The position numbers were made by a program, and so were the translations under genes. From positions 25,134,454-25,198,453 of the forward strand of contig CM056563.1 in NCBI GenBank assembly GCA_029721515.1: DNA of 64,000 nt, in the 5' to 3' direction. Every line of letters begins with the position of its first letter. Within the stretch, counting starts at the first letter, position 1. This document shows, one piece after another, positions 12,151-24,904 of the stretch. The notes under the pieces were generated by a model that was not told the origin of the DNA, searched no databases, and saw only the letters and a list, made by a program, of their open reading frames with translations. The DNA comes from Synanceia verrucosa (taxonomy: Eukaryota > Chordata > Actinopteri > Perciformes > Synanceiidae).

Positions 12151-13170
12151 CTTCACTGAAGTCCAGCATTCATGAATATAGAAGTGAAACAGCCACAGCA
12201 AACCATACACAGCAAAATGTCACTCAGGCTCTTGGACTTGAAAACACTCTGGACTTCACTCATCAAGTTCCACCTTATGCTGATAAAGACTGCCCCTCTG
12301 TGGAAAGAAAGGAAAGAGCAAACAGAGGATAAGACTGTATAGATCTGTGCAGTGAACACATGTCCAGGTGGATTTATCAGAAAGGGTGCCAGTTGAATAA
12401 TATTTAAACTTGAAATTTGAAAAATTTAAAACCATTTCTGTTATTACGATCAGATAAACCCGACTTTTTCTGCAACTTCTGAAAAATGTTGCACCTCTAT
12501 TAAAGTAATTAATGTTTGCTTGGTCTCATTGTTTTGTCAGTTGAGGATTCATTTTACCAGACAAGGTGTTTCTTCATAAACCTGAGACTGAAACTGTGCC
12601 AGAACAGAGAAAAACACAAACTTATATCATATTGGTAACATGGTTTGATGGTGTTTTACTGACAGGATGAACACTGAAGTAGCTCATCAGTAAAATTGAT
12701 TGAAATTGATCAGTCATTGATTGTCTGGCTTCTTAATACAACTTAGTGAATATCTGTGATAATCGGTTCATTTACAGGACACTGAGGGACACTGAGACAT
12801 TTCAAATTTGCAGTAGATTACAGAGAGTATTCAGTCTGGCATTTCACCAGAAATCCTCCTCTCTGAACAGCAGTGAACAGCCTCAGTCATGTGAGACATG
12901 CAGCAGAGACTAAGTTTGCAGAAGTCTCACATGTTTTTGGAGTCTTTCAGCGTTTCTCACATTTCCTGTCAGTCTGGTTCCTCCTCAGTTTAAATCAGCA
13001 CATTAAATGTTTTTGCATCATGCAAAGAAAAGATAAACAGTTTGTCCCACATAAGGATGTGAAAAAGAAATGAGCAAATTTGCTCCAGTTTCATTCTGCT
13101 GTAAGAGGTTTATTTTGCTGACTCGACAGTGAGAACCACCTCAGTGACTTTGACTATTTACATCAGACAT
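12151..13170. other. Intergenic, no gene seen
   Basis: Only short unsupported frames are present. The sequence looks single-copy and moderately AT-rich, with no RNA gene signal. Confidence 0.4.
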
Positions 13171-13180
13171 GATTATTTCA

Positions 13181-13514
13181 GGGCGGCATGGTGGTGTAGT
13201 GGTTAGCACTGTCGCCTCACAGCAAGAAGGAACCGGGTTCGAATCCCGGGGCCTTTCTGTGTGGAGTTTGCATGTTCTCCTCATGTCTGTGTGGGTTCTC
13301 TCTGGTACTCCGGCTTCCTCCCACCATCCAAAAACATGCATGGGGATTAGGTTAACTGGTTAATTTAAATTGACCGTAGGTGTGAATGTGAGTGTGAGTG
13401 GTTGTCTGTCTCTATGTGTCCTGCGATGAGGTGGCACTTCTGCCCTAAGACAGCTGGGATAGACTCCAGCCCCCCCGCGACCCTATGAGGATAAGCGGTA
13501 GATAATGGATGGAT
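13181..13514 (+). mobile_element. Full-length tRNA-derived SINE with target-site duplication
   Basis: The head contains a pol III A box (GTGTAGTGGTTAGCAC) and B box (GGTTCGAATCCCG). The body has GTGTGGAGTTTGCATG and CATCCAAAAACATGCATGG, and the tail is GGATAAGCGGTAGATAATGG. The 10-bp direct repeat GATTATTTCA flanks it exactly (13171-13180 and 13515-13524). A second copy of the body lies at 28,441-28,735 and is about 95% similar by eye. Confidence 0.85.
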
Positions 13515-13979
13515 GATTATTTCACAGCCACCACTGTTCACCAGCTTCAACTCCTCTCTTTAGTTTACAGGTCATGTTTTCAGAGGGTTTTCATTGTGTT
13601 GTAGCTCAAAAAACCCCACCGAAATAGCAGGAAAGTTTGCAGTGCAATATTTTATGTTTCTCTTATATTGATGTACAATATTACTTTATTGCACCAGTCA
13701 TTCCATTGTGTTCATTTAAGTTTTATGATCCCCCAGTTTGTTGCTTATTTAGACTTTATAGTGTTGACAGATTTTTTTTTTTGAGGCCCTTATTGTTGCT
13801 CTGTGCACTTTGCTGCCATAACGATGCAAACATCCCTGTATGCAGGACTAATGATCAGTCGATTCAATAATAAAGGGATTACCTTATCTTAAATACAAGC
13901 TGCTGATATAACAGCGCTAATCTAATTTGAACCCTGAAACAACCCACAGAAGGACAGTGAAACCTCATTTAAATCAAAT

Positions 13980-13985
13980 TTTATT
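13980..13985 (-). terminator. Candidate distal arl6ip1 polyadenylation signal
   Basis: The minus strand reads AATAAA here, and again near 14604-14609 (about 500 nt after the arl6ip1 stop). Use of the distal site would place the 98-bp repeat at 14,191-14,520 in the 3' UTR. Confidence 0.3.
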
Positions 13986-14190
13986 CATTTTTCCACAAAT
14001 AACTCAAAGACAAAAAAATGAAATGAGAAGAAAGAAATAAAGCAAACCAGAAACAATTAGATTGAGAAGAACACAGATCAATAACAAAACCAGAGAGGAG
14101 GACTGACAGGGACAGGATGAGGGACATACATGTAGCCTATTTACACAGAGACACCCAGCAGCAGAAACACTGTGGAGTCTGACAGAAGAG

Positions 14191-14520
14191 CTAGCAGCTA
14201 GCAGACCACAGAGTCCAGCTAGCAGCTAACAGCTAATGGACTACATAGTCCAGCGAACAGCTAACAGCTAAAAGACTACACAGTCCAGCTAGCAGCTAGC
14301 AGACCACAGAGTCCAGCTAGCAGCTAACAGCTAATGGACTACATAGTCCAGCGAACAGCTAACAGCTAGAAGACTACACAGTCCAGCTAGCAGCTAACAG
14401 ACCACAGAGTCCAGCTAGCAGCTAACAGCTAATGGACTACATAGTCCAGCGAACAGCTAACAGCTAAAAGACTACACAGTCCAGCTAGCAGCTAACAGAC
14501 CACAGAGTCCAGCTAGCAGC
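14191..14520. repeat. 98-bp tandem repeat, about 3.4 copies
   Basis: The marker CAGACCACAGAGTCC recurs at 14202, 14300, 14398 and 14496, an exact 98-bp period. Units are built from shorter CAGCTAACAGCTA and CTACACAGTCC motifs. It lies downstream of arl6ip1 and may be within its 3' UTR. Confidence 0.9.
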
Positions 14521-15105
14521 GGTACAGCAGTAGGCTTGTATCTAGAAACAGTTGCACTCCCTGATGAGTTCAGCTGTCCATCCAGTTTTGTTTTCAGCAT
14601 TTTTATTTTTAAATACAACCAAAGCAGAATAAGCAAAAGAGATAAAATTTACATGACCTGTCCTTATGAGACAAAATCTGCTCTGAAAAGCACAATGATG
14701 CAGTAATGCTACAAATACTGCTCAGTAGTCACTTTGTCTAGAGGGAATGGCTTAAAAGCATTACTGACATCCTGAAATGAAGCACACATGACGAAGAAAT
14801 AGAAGGGAGATTTCAGCTGTCTGTGTGTGAGATGAACATTTTAGTGCTGCGTTTAAACATGTGACAAGATGAGAACCTTCATGTGGTGGCTGCATGCATG
14901 GCAGATAAACTCAAAATAAAAACAACAAAAAAAAAGTGGGTGATGAGGTTCAAAAGTCAAAAGGTGTGAGTGAGAAATGAAACTTATCCAAAGTGTGAAA
15001 AACAACAGTGTGTTCTGCTCTGTGCAGAGACCAGACTCTTCCTCTCTTCAAAACTTCCTCTCTGTGTCGACGTTCATCTTTATCGGCTTCCCTTCACACC
15101 TGCCT

Positions 15106-18100
15106 CTACTCGTTTTTCTTCTCCTTCTGTTTGAGCAGTTTGTTCATCTCCCTCTTGGCCATGGATGCGTACTTGGTGATGACGCCATGCTGGTTCAGGC
15201 CAGGCAGCAGCAGCAGGAAGTTCACTGCAGAGGAAAAACATGGCGGTATCAGATGAGTGTAGCACGTAATCATCCTCCTCCTCTCCAAAACAAACGGATT
15301 AAAACTGAATAAAAGCAACTTGATTTTAAGAATCAGTGTTTCTCCAGGACTGTTTGACAGACAGAAAGCTGAGCTGCTGCTAATGTTAGTGCAACTGCTT
15401 GAACACTGGAAACCAGTCGGGATAATGTTGGTAGATTACTGAAGAAAACTATATATAGCAAAGGTAGAATCATTTTTAGACATTTCTAGCTATACATGAA
15501 ATTCAGACTTCTGGAGTCATCCTTTACCTGATTACTTTAGAGTAAGAGTACACACAGATGACTACCAGATTACTTGCACTTAAAATGAAACAGTGAAACC
15601 TTTTCACCCAGGCCAGACATATTCTCACTGTTTTAATGAAGTGAGAAAATGTTTACTCAATCTTTTTTGTAGCTCCAGAGATACTGCTGCCTTTAGAAAT
15701 GAACTCTGAGGTTTTTGTTTTGGACTTGAAATAAAGGCTCCTGTGTTGCTGAGTCATGCTCGCTCCAGTCATCTGTCCTCCATCATTTTCCTGTCAGACG
15801 AATCCTTGACATTCCTTGTTTTATGTAACTGTGCTGCTGATTCACCGTCACGTCCCCTGAGGCTCTGCTGTGCAGCAGTTCGTCCCGACAGACATTTATT
15901 TCAGGTTTCGCTGCTCTTTCCCTCCCATGTTGGCCTCAGTCTGCAGTAAAGACTGAAGGGGTTCACCAGATATCGAGCACTTCTGAGTCACAGAACCAGG
16001 AAGTCTGGTCATGATGGGCATTACAATCTGATGACCAGCAGCAACTTCCTGTTTCAGATCTGTAGCACATTACAGCAGCTAAGACTTAAGAGCATTCCCT
16101 GACTCCAGATGAGTCGTACCTGATCAGTTTCCTTCTCACATGTTCACATGGAGGTGTGGTGGAATATATTTAGGTCAAAGGTCACCTGCACAAACACAAG
16201 TCTCACACTGTGCTGTCTGCTTTTGAATGGGCTTCATGAAACAACATGATCTATCCTATTTATCAACCCAGAACATGAGGCCACCAACACAGGAGGATTT
16301 AGACAGAATAACATTTTGACATGTAGTTTAGTATTATTCCTGCATGTTGTGACGTACTCACCGATCAGGTAGGTGAGGAACAGGTTGTGCACCTGCTGAC
16401 CGATCCAGGCCACCGCCAGCAAGCTGCTGATCACTGAGGCAAAGTACTGTGGAGAGCAGAGAGCTCACATTACAGTCAGCCCACAGCGGGATCACTCATC
16501 ACATGAACTTATATTTATCTGCAGAAAATATGCTGATATTTTCAAGAAACCAACACAGTGGCTCATTGAATTAAAGGCTGTGATCCAACAGCGTCAAAGC
16601 CTGCTGTGGAAAAGCCAGTTATCACAGCCTGTAAACCAGTCTGAGGTCTGCTAAGTGGAGCAGCAAAGCCAAATCAGCTGAGGATATTTTTATCTGGCTC
16701 CATTTACTGCAGTCCATGCAGCACTGCAGGCAACTTTTCTGTTAGAGTGCGATCCAAACAGCCTGCTGTCATTTACCATTTTGGGCTTCTCCTCCTTCAG
16801 GGCACAGAGACGCTTCCACCAGCCCACCACCCGGCGCTGACTCTTCACCAGGTTTCCACAGATCTCATGGAAACGCTGCTGCTGCTCGGTGGTCCTGTGC
16901 AGAGGGCAAGGATGTGACTGAAAACTGCATCCTGGTGGCCCTTTTTTTTGTTTTAAATTCCATTAAAGCAGACAAACAGTCAGTAACAACACCTCTTTAC
17001 GTGGCCATCGAGAGGAAGCAGAAAAGTTCAATGAGGTTCGGCACGTCGAGGAAAACATCAGATACAGATAAACAACAAACTAAGGGCAGCTCTAAACAAC
17101 AACACAGTGCAGTAGAGTGGTGTGAAAGCAAATGACACACACAAGAAGTACAGTTATTATATGACATCTCAGCAGGTTGGCTTGTTTGTCAAGTCTTGCT
17201 TTGACAGAGAACAAATATGACATTTGGTGGATATTTGAACCTTATTGTAAATTTAATCACCTTTACACAACACACCAGTAAAACACTGAACAGAGACGTC
17301 ATAGTAGAAGCAGATTTACGTTTAACAACCGGTACCAAATGTGAATATTTGTTGGCTTTCTTCATCTTTAATGATGTTAAAGTGCTTATCTGATTGGACA
17401 CAACAGGCTATTTGATGACATGCTGAGCTCTGGGACATTTTTCACCATTTCACTGGAGACAAAGACCTGACTGAAGCACTGGCTAGACAGAAAACGTCCT
17501 GTTCTTGTACGTTACAGTGCTTCAGACATCAGGGATTCGACAGTGGTGAGCAGAGAGCGTGATTGAAGAGGGCAGCTGAGAAAAGCGGTCATCTATTTTC
17601 TGCTGAGCCATCGTACTGTATTTCCGTCCTCGTTGTCAGAGAGCCAAACGAGGACCGTGAGCAGACTGTGATGGTCCTGTTTTACCAAGCTGCAGGATCA
17701 GCAGCAGCTGGAGCTGATCAGCACAGCATGTACGAAAGAATATTGATCATACTCTAGAGATCAATCGCTTCGCTTTCCTGGCTGATACTTGGAAATCCAA
17801 AGCTTTCTTTTTAAACCCAGACATGTGAGTTGCTAGTAACAATCCTCCACAGCTAAGCCCCAACACAAGGCTGGTGCTTTCAACCTACTCAGAAACCCTG
17901 AAAGCTCTTCCCCAGTTTCTATCCAACCCCTCATCTGATGCAGAATGAGCAGCGGTGCAAAAGGGTCCAGGTCATGCCGATGCAGCGTTTATATACAGAG
18001 AGGCTGGAGGCCTAACACACTGTGCCAACTGCAGGCTGCTACTCAATCCTGTCCTGGTGTCTGGTTCTCGCCATCAAATCCACCCACAGCTGAGCGACGG

Positions 18101-20470
18101 GGCTGGTCGGTATGAACTGTGTGATGTCAAAGCTCTACAAAGTGGCTGGACTCCATACGGAGCAAGTTTCAGGGGCAGCAAACAAAGAGGGAACTCCCCT
18201 TCCCCCAAAGAGAAACTGCTCATGAACAGAGAGCTAAAATACTGGCTTTGGTTATCAACAAGTAAACAAAGCTCTGGATCAGTCTAAACCACATGACTCC
18301 TCACACTTTGCTCTTGTTGATTTTCAGTCTGCGTTCCACTTCTGGCACACAGAGTTTGATTCAGCTGCCAGAAAACACAAGCTTAAGACAGTCGGGCAGG
18401 ATTTATGGCCCACTCCATTTCCCATTTGTTCAGCATCTTACACTTTAACACTGTCCTCGTTTGGTCTGCTTTAAATGGACCAGAGTTTGTTTCCTCAGAT
18501 AGTCCGCTTCCTTTGGGCAGGTGTGAAAGTTCATACCAACTCTGGTGAGGACCAAACAAACTCTGGTCTGCTTGAAAACGGGGGTCTCGGTCTGTTTGTA
18601 AGTGAACCCTGGTGTGGTTCATATGCAACGTGAAAGCTCACCGGACCAAACACAGGACCAAATGTACGTAGTGCATGATACAGTGACAGAATACGCAGAG
18701 GAAGTACAGCGCACACGCCAGACCAAAACAAACAAGGATTAACCACCGTTAGCGAGCTTAGCTCAATCGTCTGACCAACATAATCCATAAATTCACAATT
18801 TGGATGCCAACCAGTGCTAAGTTTTTCCCACTTAGAAAATTTAACACACAGAACAACGACATCCCAGTGAGTGACTCATTTGTCCAGTTAGGTGTAGGAA
18901 GAGTTCATGTTGTGTAATATAGACAACAAGACGAAACCTGAGGAAAATACCTTGAAAGCCAATACATGTATTTGAGTCTGAGGGACTCACCACTTATTGG
19001 AGCCAAAGACTCTGGGTGCCAGGGTGGGCACCAGGTAGTCGGCGAGGCAGAGCAGCATGACGGCACAGGAGAGCCCAGTCAGCACTGACGGGTCCAGGTA
19101 GTAAATGAGCCTGGAGAGAGAGAAAGACAAAGCAGTCCATCGTGGTTAAGAACCAGTTTTATCACCCGTGCACATTCCCTTCTTCTTAACTAATAACATG
19201 AGGAGATAATGGAGGTCCAGAAGATCCAGACTGAACCAGAGACTGAGCAGGAGGGTGTGTGCATTCTGGAAACACAACAAGAGGATGCACTGCGTTAGCA
19301 CAAAGGCTAACAGAACAGTCTCCAGCTATAACATTAAGACTTACTGATGAAACCCAATCTGGTCTGATCTGACCAGATTCTCCAGACTTTGTGTTTCAAA
19401 ATTATGGGAGGTTTGAACCTGTGTGTTTGAGGACAACCATACATCTCCTAACCACAACATACAACTGGTTAAAGGTATGCTGACAGGGAGGGAATGTGTG
19501 AGTGATGCCAACTATGTGCCCAGCCCTGTGTGAGCCTGTGATGCAGCAGCATGCAGTGAAAGGGACTCACAGGAAGAGCACGGTGGTGGCGCCCATCAGG
19601 GCCCCCGGGAACCAGGGCTTCTCCCAGCGCAGGACGCGATCACCAGCCAGGATCACCTCACCCCAGCCCTGCAGCTGCTCCTCCAGCTGGGCCGTTTCCT
19701 GAGCCTGAACACATCATTGCACGTTATGAAGTGAACAAGCACAGCAGTTACTTGTTATATAAGCCTATACGGTGCCTGGTCTGCATTTCAAAATGTGTCC
19801 TGAAAGTTTTAATTTGATTCAGTCCTCAACCTTGACAATAGTTCCACTCTGTTATATTCGGACCCGTGTGTAAGCAATGATTATAATGAACATACATTTC
19901 TGCTGCTCTTAAATGGTGTATCTAGTCCCAAGTGGAGGGTGTGGGTGCATTTGGCGTGAAGCAGGCAGTGATAACGGATTGTGATTGCCTACTACCGATA
20001 TGACTGTGCAGTATGTACAGACAAACGGAAGTGACCAGCTTCACCACACGTTTCATGTAGATGCATCGATTGGCGATGTCATTAGACTACGTCAGGCTTT
20101 TAAATTAACGCTAGGAACGCCAAGGCTTACAAAGGAGACGTCTCTCTGGAGCTGGGCGATTAAAAACACCGAGCTAACGTTAGCTAGCGAGCGAGCGAGC
20201 TAACGTTATACGCAGTTACAGTCACACCCCAGTAGCGGTGATGTTGCAAGATGCGACATTAATTTTGTTTTTTTGCTTCTTCTTCGTGCAAAGATCACAA
20301 CAACGAAGCAAATCTACAAATAGGAGATCCGCCATCCTCAGCCAGATTAGCGGCTAATGCTAACACTGTCACTGTCACAATCGAACCCTCAGCAGGCGGA
20401 AGCCCTTTAAAAATTCAAAGATTAAAATACTCGCCAGCATATTTGCGCTTTTGTTGTCGCCTTCAGCCAT
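15106..20470 (-). CDS. arl6ip1: ADP-ribosylation factor-like 6 interacting protein 1, 6 coding exons
   Basis: ARL6IP1 is a reticulon-like hairpin protein that curves tubular ER membrane. Coding exons in transcript order: 20470-20435, 19704-19571, 19110-18991, 16894-16777, 16446-16362, 15224-15106. They sum to 612 nt, exactly 203 aa plus stop, the same length as human ARL6IP1. The protein starts MAEGDNKSANML, continues AQLEEQLQGWGEVIL and DPSVLTGLSCAVMLLCLADY (hydrophobic hairpin), then TTEQQQRFHEICGNLVKSQR and WIGQQVHNLFLTYLI (second hairpin). It ends MAKREMNKLLKQKEKKNE, a KKxx-like cytosolic tail. Introns are GT-AG except the first, which must use a GC donor. The arl6ip1 introns hold repeats but no other gene. 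Confidence 0.97.
18425..18680. mobile_element. Non-autonomous DNA-transposon-like fragment in an arl6ip1 intron
   Basis: The stretch has repeated and inverted versions of GGACCAGAGTTTGTT and GACCAAACAAACTCTGG, and phrases such as GAAAACGGGGGTCTCGGTC. I recall these from dispersed hAT-type fish repeats. No transposase frame is present. Class and boundaries are tentative. Confidence 0.35.
20429..20434 (-). other. arl6ip1: GC donor (GC-AG intron 1 of arl6ip1)
   Basis: The exon ends ...ATG CTG and the intron starts GCGAGT. No GT donor at this point preserves the protein. With the GC donor the junction reads NML|AQETAQLEEQLQ, which aligns without gap to human NLL|AAETASLEEQLQ. GC-AG introns are a known minority class of U2 introns. 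Confidence 0.8.
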
Positions 20471-20665
20471 CGCTTCTGGTCGGAACACCGTCGATTAGAA
20501 TTCTACCGTGAACGTTTTCAAAGTGTGAAACAGGAAAACGGCCCCACGGAGCCGAAACACGCCTCCTGCTGTCAGCGTCACTAACGGTCAGACTGTGACA
20601 GGAAGTATTTATAGCCAACTGGGCGTCAAACTCAGCCGAAGGCATTCTGGGAAATGTAGTTTTGT
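20471..20665 (-). promoter_or_regulatory. arl6ip1: arl6ip1 5' UTR/promoter with ZNF143 (Staf) site
   Basis: The minus strand reads ACTACATTTCCCAGAATGCC at 20660-20641, a near-perfect long ZNF143 (SBS) motif about 170 bp upstream of the ATG. CpGs are frequent here, and no TATA box is visible. Such sites mark housekeeping promoters. Confidence 0.7.
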
Positions 20666-20993
20666 ACTAACAAAATCTAAATTTTCTGTTTATTTATTTA
20701 CTTTCTGTTTATTTATGATTCACATAGACAGGGATAGAATATATGTACATAGTAAAAATATAAAATAATAATGTATGATTTGAGCATGCAAAATTAACAT
20801 AGTAACATAACATGAAAATAAATCAAAGGAACATCAAGAAAGAAATATAAATATAGTATTAGTAGTAGTATTAGGTTATTTTGCACTTTGACAGTGACTC
20901 TGTAAACCATGTCCATGTTTCGAAACAACTGTTTTGATCACAACAAACATATTATATGTAATTCAAAATAGACTGAAGTAATAGTGAAAGTAA

Positions 20994-21029
<36 letters not shown>
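20994..21029. repeat. (AAT)n microsatellite
   Basis: About 12 perfect triplets upstream of arl6ip1. Confidence 0.9.
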
Positions 21030-21030
<1 letters not shown>

Positions 21031-21377
21031 CAACTATGGTGAACTATGTTTTTAATTTAAGTTGTTTTTGACTGTAGTGTGGTCGTGATGTGAGTCAGTA
21101 CAGTCTGAGTGTAGAGCATCTGCTTTTCCAGCAGCTTGCCTCTGGACTAACTGGACCACTTGTCTGCTGCCTGGGCTCACCTGTACAGCACACAAAATGC
21201 AACAGTTTACAAGTAGAAACACAAATTAAATCATTATTATATTTAATGATAATAATTATAATTGAAAAAAAAAATAATTTTCCATTCATCATTATTATTA
21301 CTAAATATAATAAATTATCATTATTGCAGTTATTTGCATGTCACTGTGACCTCATAAGGGTGACGGTGTGTTTGCAG

Positions 21378-21467
21378 GGCGCCGTCACTGAGATCCAGAC
21401 GAGTCTGATGCTGCGAAGGGAAGCTGGGATCTCTCAGATGGAAGACGAGAAGACGTCCATCAGCTGA
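21378..21467 (+). CDS. Possible orphan terminal exon (29 codons), unrecognised
   Basis: After a TGTTTGCAG acceptor, a GC-rich frame reads GAVTEIQTSLMLRREAGI then SQMEDEKTSIS and stops at TGA. Codon third positions are mostly G or C, unlike the AT-rich neighbourhood. It looks like a last coding exon, but I find no upstream exon and do not recognise the protein. It could equally be a gene fragment or chance. Confidence 0.22.
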   Translation, partial: GAVTEIQTSLMLRREAGISQMEDEKTSIS

Positions 21468-22955
21468 CCTGCCACAGTAACTCTGAGGAAACATGAAGGA
21501 CATGACGAAGAGGGAGAGGCTGAAGATGAGGGTGGTTCCATCAGCTGTTCACTGCTGACCTGAGCGTGGGTGGTGGTGTAGCAGGGAGACATATCACCCA
21601 GGATTAAGGTGCTCTGATGCAGATGTCTCGGTCTGGAAGGCTTTGCTTTACTATGACACCACCAGCCGTGGTGGGTCAACCTCTGGTCACCGTCCATCAG
21701 AACGCTCAACACAGCACTTAAGAAAATGGCTGAGAAATGTGCTTTTCTATTTTATAAAGCTTAACAATCAACTTCATGGTGTTCACTTCATTCACTGACC
21801 TGCTTCTGGAGATCCAGATCCAAATCCTGTCATTCCTGTTTTAGTCTCTGATAAAAAGCTTCACTAGAAATCAAGAAAAAGATCAGCAGCTTCCATCAGG
21901 TAAAGATTTGTATGATATACAATCATATAATTTAAACTCTGAAACAGAGTAAAGAAGGGATGAGGATACCTTCATCGCAGACTGTGTTGTTTCTTACCTG
22001 AGATAGTAGTTTCTGAGGAAACGCTGTTGTCATGGTAACAAAAAACAAGAGCACTGCAGAGTGAATTTCAAACATTTATCATAAGTGTGTCCATGTTTCC
22101 TCCTGAAGTGTGTCTCAATCAGTCCCTACACCTCTGAAAAGAGTTTACGCTCCTGTTATTGTCATTGCGATTATTCTCATTTCTATATTTGCACTCCAGA
22201 TACAGTAAAGATCATATGATCAGGTTTTAAAATACGATGCATTAGATTAAAGCATCTAATAGAATACAATATTTAAGATGAGCTCCACAACAAACAGGTA
22301 CAAGATAAGAGTACAGTCTGAAGGTTAAAGCATCAATAGTTAGAATAATCCAGTCATAGTGATATTCTAGAACACTGTCAGTGGTGAATCTACTTCTACT
22401 TTTAAATACTTCAAGGAGGCCCTTCTTGTTATATCTTTACTTCTGCTATGGGTAATAATATTTTCTACATGCACTGATTCTAAATATTTTTCAAAAGATT
22501 TTTTTTCTGTTCAGAGTACAAGACACAATCAACCTTTATGTGTGACTAATGCATTATTATTATTATTATTATATACAGTGGAGATCAGTAGAAAATATTC
22601 TTTTCTGAAAAGCAATATAGAAACAGAAAAAAACATTTCTATTTATAATATAATGTTCAGATATCTTTATGATGAGGGCTCAGTGAAGTGTTGGTTGTCG
22701 GCCATTTTTTTTAGACTAAACTCACAAATCAAACATAGCCTAGTTTGTGTTTGTTGACGAACTTCCCCACATTCGATTTAATATCATGTTTAAAGGTGTT
22801 TCCTGTTTTTTTGCACTCTTGTGTGTTTTCCTGCCTCAAAGTGATAACTTCATTAGAAAAAGAGCTCAGTGGTGTGTTGATCGTCTGATAATTTGCCTTG
22901 TCGCTGACTGATTGTGTTAGACACTAAAACAATATTCATACACGTCCCCGAGGGA
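21468..22955. other. Gene-poor intergenic stretch
   Basis: No splice-supported frame, RNA gene or clear repeat was seen beyond a short (ATT)n run at 22555-22571. Confidence 0.4.
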
Positions 22956-22958
22956 CAG

Positions 22959-23669
22959 TTGTTCAAACATTTAATCTGGATCAAAATTATCCGGATTTGG
23001 AAATCCTGTTTTTGCTATCCCGGATCAGGTAATCCATATAACTTTTATGTGGGTTTTTCAAAGCAACATTGGACTGGACCACTCTGGTCCAGTACACAGC
23101 TTTCAGGATGACCAAATCCAGATTTGCAGTGCTTTAAATGGGACAACATATCACAGTGTGGGCTACAGCTACGTAAAGACCAACAGGTGGAAGAGCCAAC
23201 ATGGAGTCACTGTAACCCGTTTCATCTGTCATGACTGTTTCTTAGAAATTAATTTACAGTGATGACAGAAAAAAACAATATGTTATTGAAATCTGATGGA
23301 TTGTTTCACAATTTCATTGTTTTCACAAGATCATTTATATTTTATTTTGACTTTACTGTAGTGAAAGGCTTATTTGGCAGCATATGTCTACTTTATTTAC
23401 TTTATCACTGTAACGGTTAATATAAATATAAATAAAAGTCTATACACTAAATGATACAAACACATTACAGTTTTCCTACATTTTCTTCCTGAAGTCCACC
23501 TTGAAATCCTACCCTCTGTTGGGATCAGGATAATCCTGTTATTTTGGATCAAAGTTATCCAAATCCTACTGAAATGTTTTGAACAACACAAACTGAAGGT
23601 TTGATCCAGATTCAAACTAGGATTGGATTCTGTGATCTAATCAGAATCCTTCTTTCCCTTTTGAACAAC
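22959..23669. mobile_element. MITE-like element with TTGTTCAAA inverted ends
   Basis: TTGTTCAAACATTT at 22959-22972 is inverted as AAATGTTTTGAACAA at 23572-23586. Subterminal GGATCAAAATTATCC / GGATCAAAGTTATCC motifs are also mirrored. A further inverted TTTTGAACAACCC at about 23658-23670 suggests a second nested end. No coding capacity; a non-autonomous DNA transposon is the likeliest reading. Confidence 0.45.
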
Positions 23670-23688
23670 CCATTTTCAAGATTTGATC

Positions 23689-24817
23689 AAATATTTCTCA
23701 TCCTTTACTAAAGTATAAACACTTTTACAAATATGTCACGTTTATCGTTTGGAGAAGACAGATCAATCTGTCTAAATCACCTAATCAGTGGAGCAGCTTA
23801 CCTTACCTTCTCTGATAGCAGTCACTGTGTAGCCTACGATTAAGCTACTTATTGATCCAAACAGACAACTTCTTGGTTATTTAGATTAATCTATGAATCT
23901 TTAAATATTAAGCCTTCCCTTAGCTGCTTAGCTGTGATGATCTGACTGTGTTTATTGTTAAATATCTGGCTGATGTCCAAGGGAAAAAAGACCAGACACA
24001 TGTAGTCTGATTTTGTTTATCAATTCAAGAGTTGTTTTCTCTTTCATAAAAATCAATTCAGACATTAGCAACATAAAAATAACTTCATAGAATAATATGC
24101 AAAAGTGAATGTGTGTGTGGAGTGTGAATATTACCGTTAAAATATACATGTTGTATGAGACAATCTGTTAATATCTGCGGTTACTTCTTACACTACGGCA
24201 TATAATACATTCTGAATGTTTGCATTCAAATCCCAGCAGAACACAATGATTTGTACAACATTTAAATAAGACTCTCAAGAGGAAAAATCATATTTAAATC
24301 ACAGCAGAGCCATTAAAACACATCTGGAATATTACGGTAAAAGTAAGTAAGAACTGAAGCTCCTCATGAGATCCTGAGGAAAACCACTGTGACCGTGTAC
24401 CAGGTCTGAGCTGAACAACACGACGCATAAGGACGGTTTGATTACTCCTCTGTCTTAAACATGGCGTCCACTAAACACGTGACTACCTTTGAACCAATCA
24501 CAAGACAGAACGGTCCTGAACGTTCGAAACACTGGTTGTCGGGATGGGCGGGGCCAAGCTAAGTCTGATCATCACACTTAAGTACTGAAGGAAGAGTTAA
24601 TTTGATGTTTAGGAGAAATATTCATAGATTAATCTAAATAACCAAGAAGTTGTCTGTTTGGATCAATCGTAGGCTACACAGTGACTGCTATCAGAGAAGG
24701 TAAGGTAAGCTGCTCCACTGGTTAGGTGATTTAGACAGATTGATCTGTCTTCTCCAAACGATAAACGTGACATATTTGTAAAAGTGTTTATACTTTAGTA
24801 AAGGATGAGAAATATTT
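23689..24817. mobile_element. Foldback element with long, nearly identical inverted repeats
   Basis: The left arm 23689-23898 (210 bp) and right arm 24620-24817 (198 bp) are reverse complements. By eye they differ by one 12-bp indel (AAGCTACTTATT present only on the left) and one substitution. Both outer ends are AAATATTTCTCATCC. The 721-bp middle has no convincing frame. No clear target-site duplication was found. It is either a foldback-type transposon or a recent inverted duplication. Confidence 0.75.
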
Positions 24818-24904
24818 ATCATTCTTAAACAGTTTAAGTGATGAGTGATTTGTTGCCACTTCCCAACTTCGTTCCATTGGCAGACATTATTAATTCTAAC
24901 ATTA

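Noticed and set aside
13191..13260. A tRNA gene (A and B boxes present)
   Set aside because: The boxes belong to a SINE head with target-site duplication. No tRNA cloverleaf with a proper acceptor stem could be drawn.
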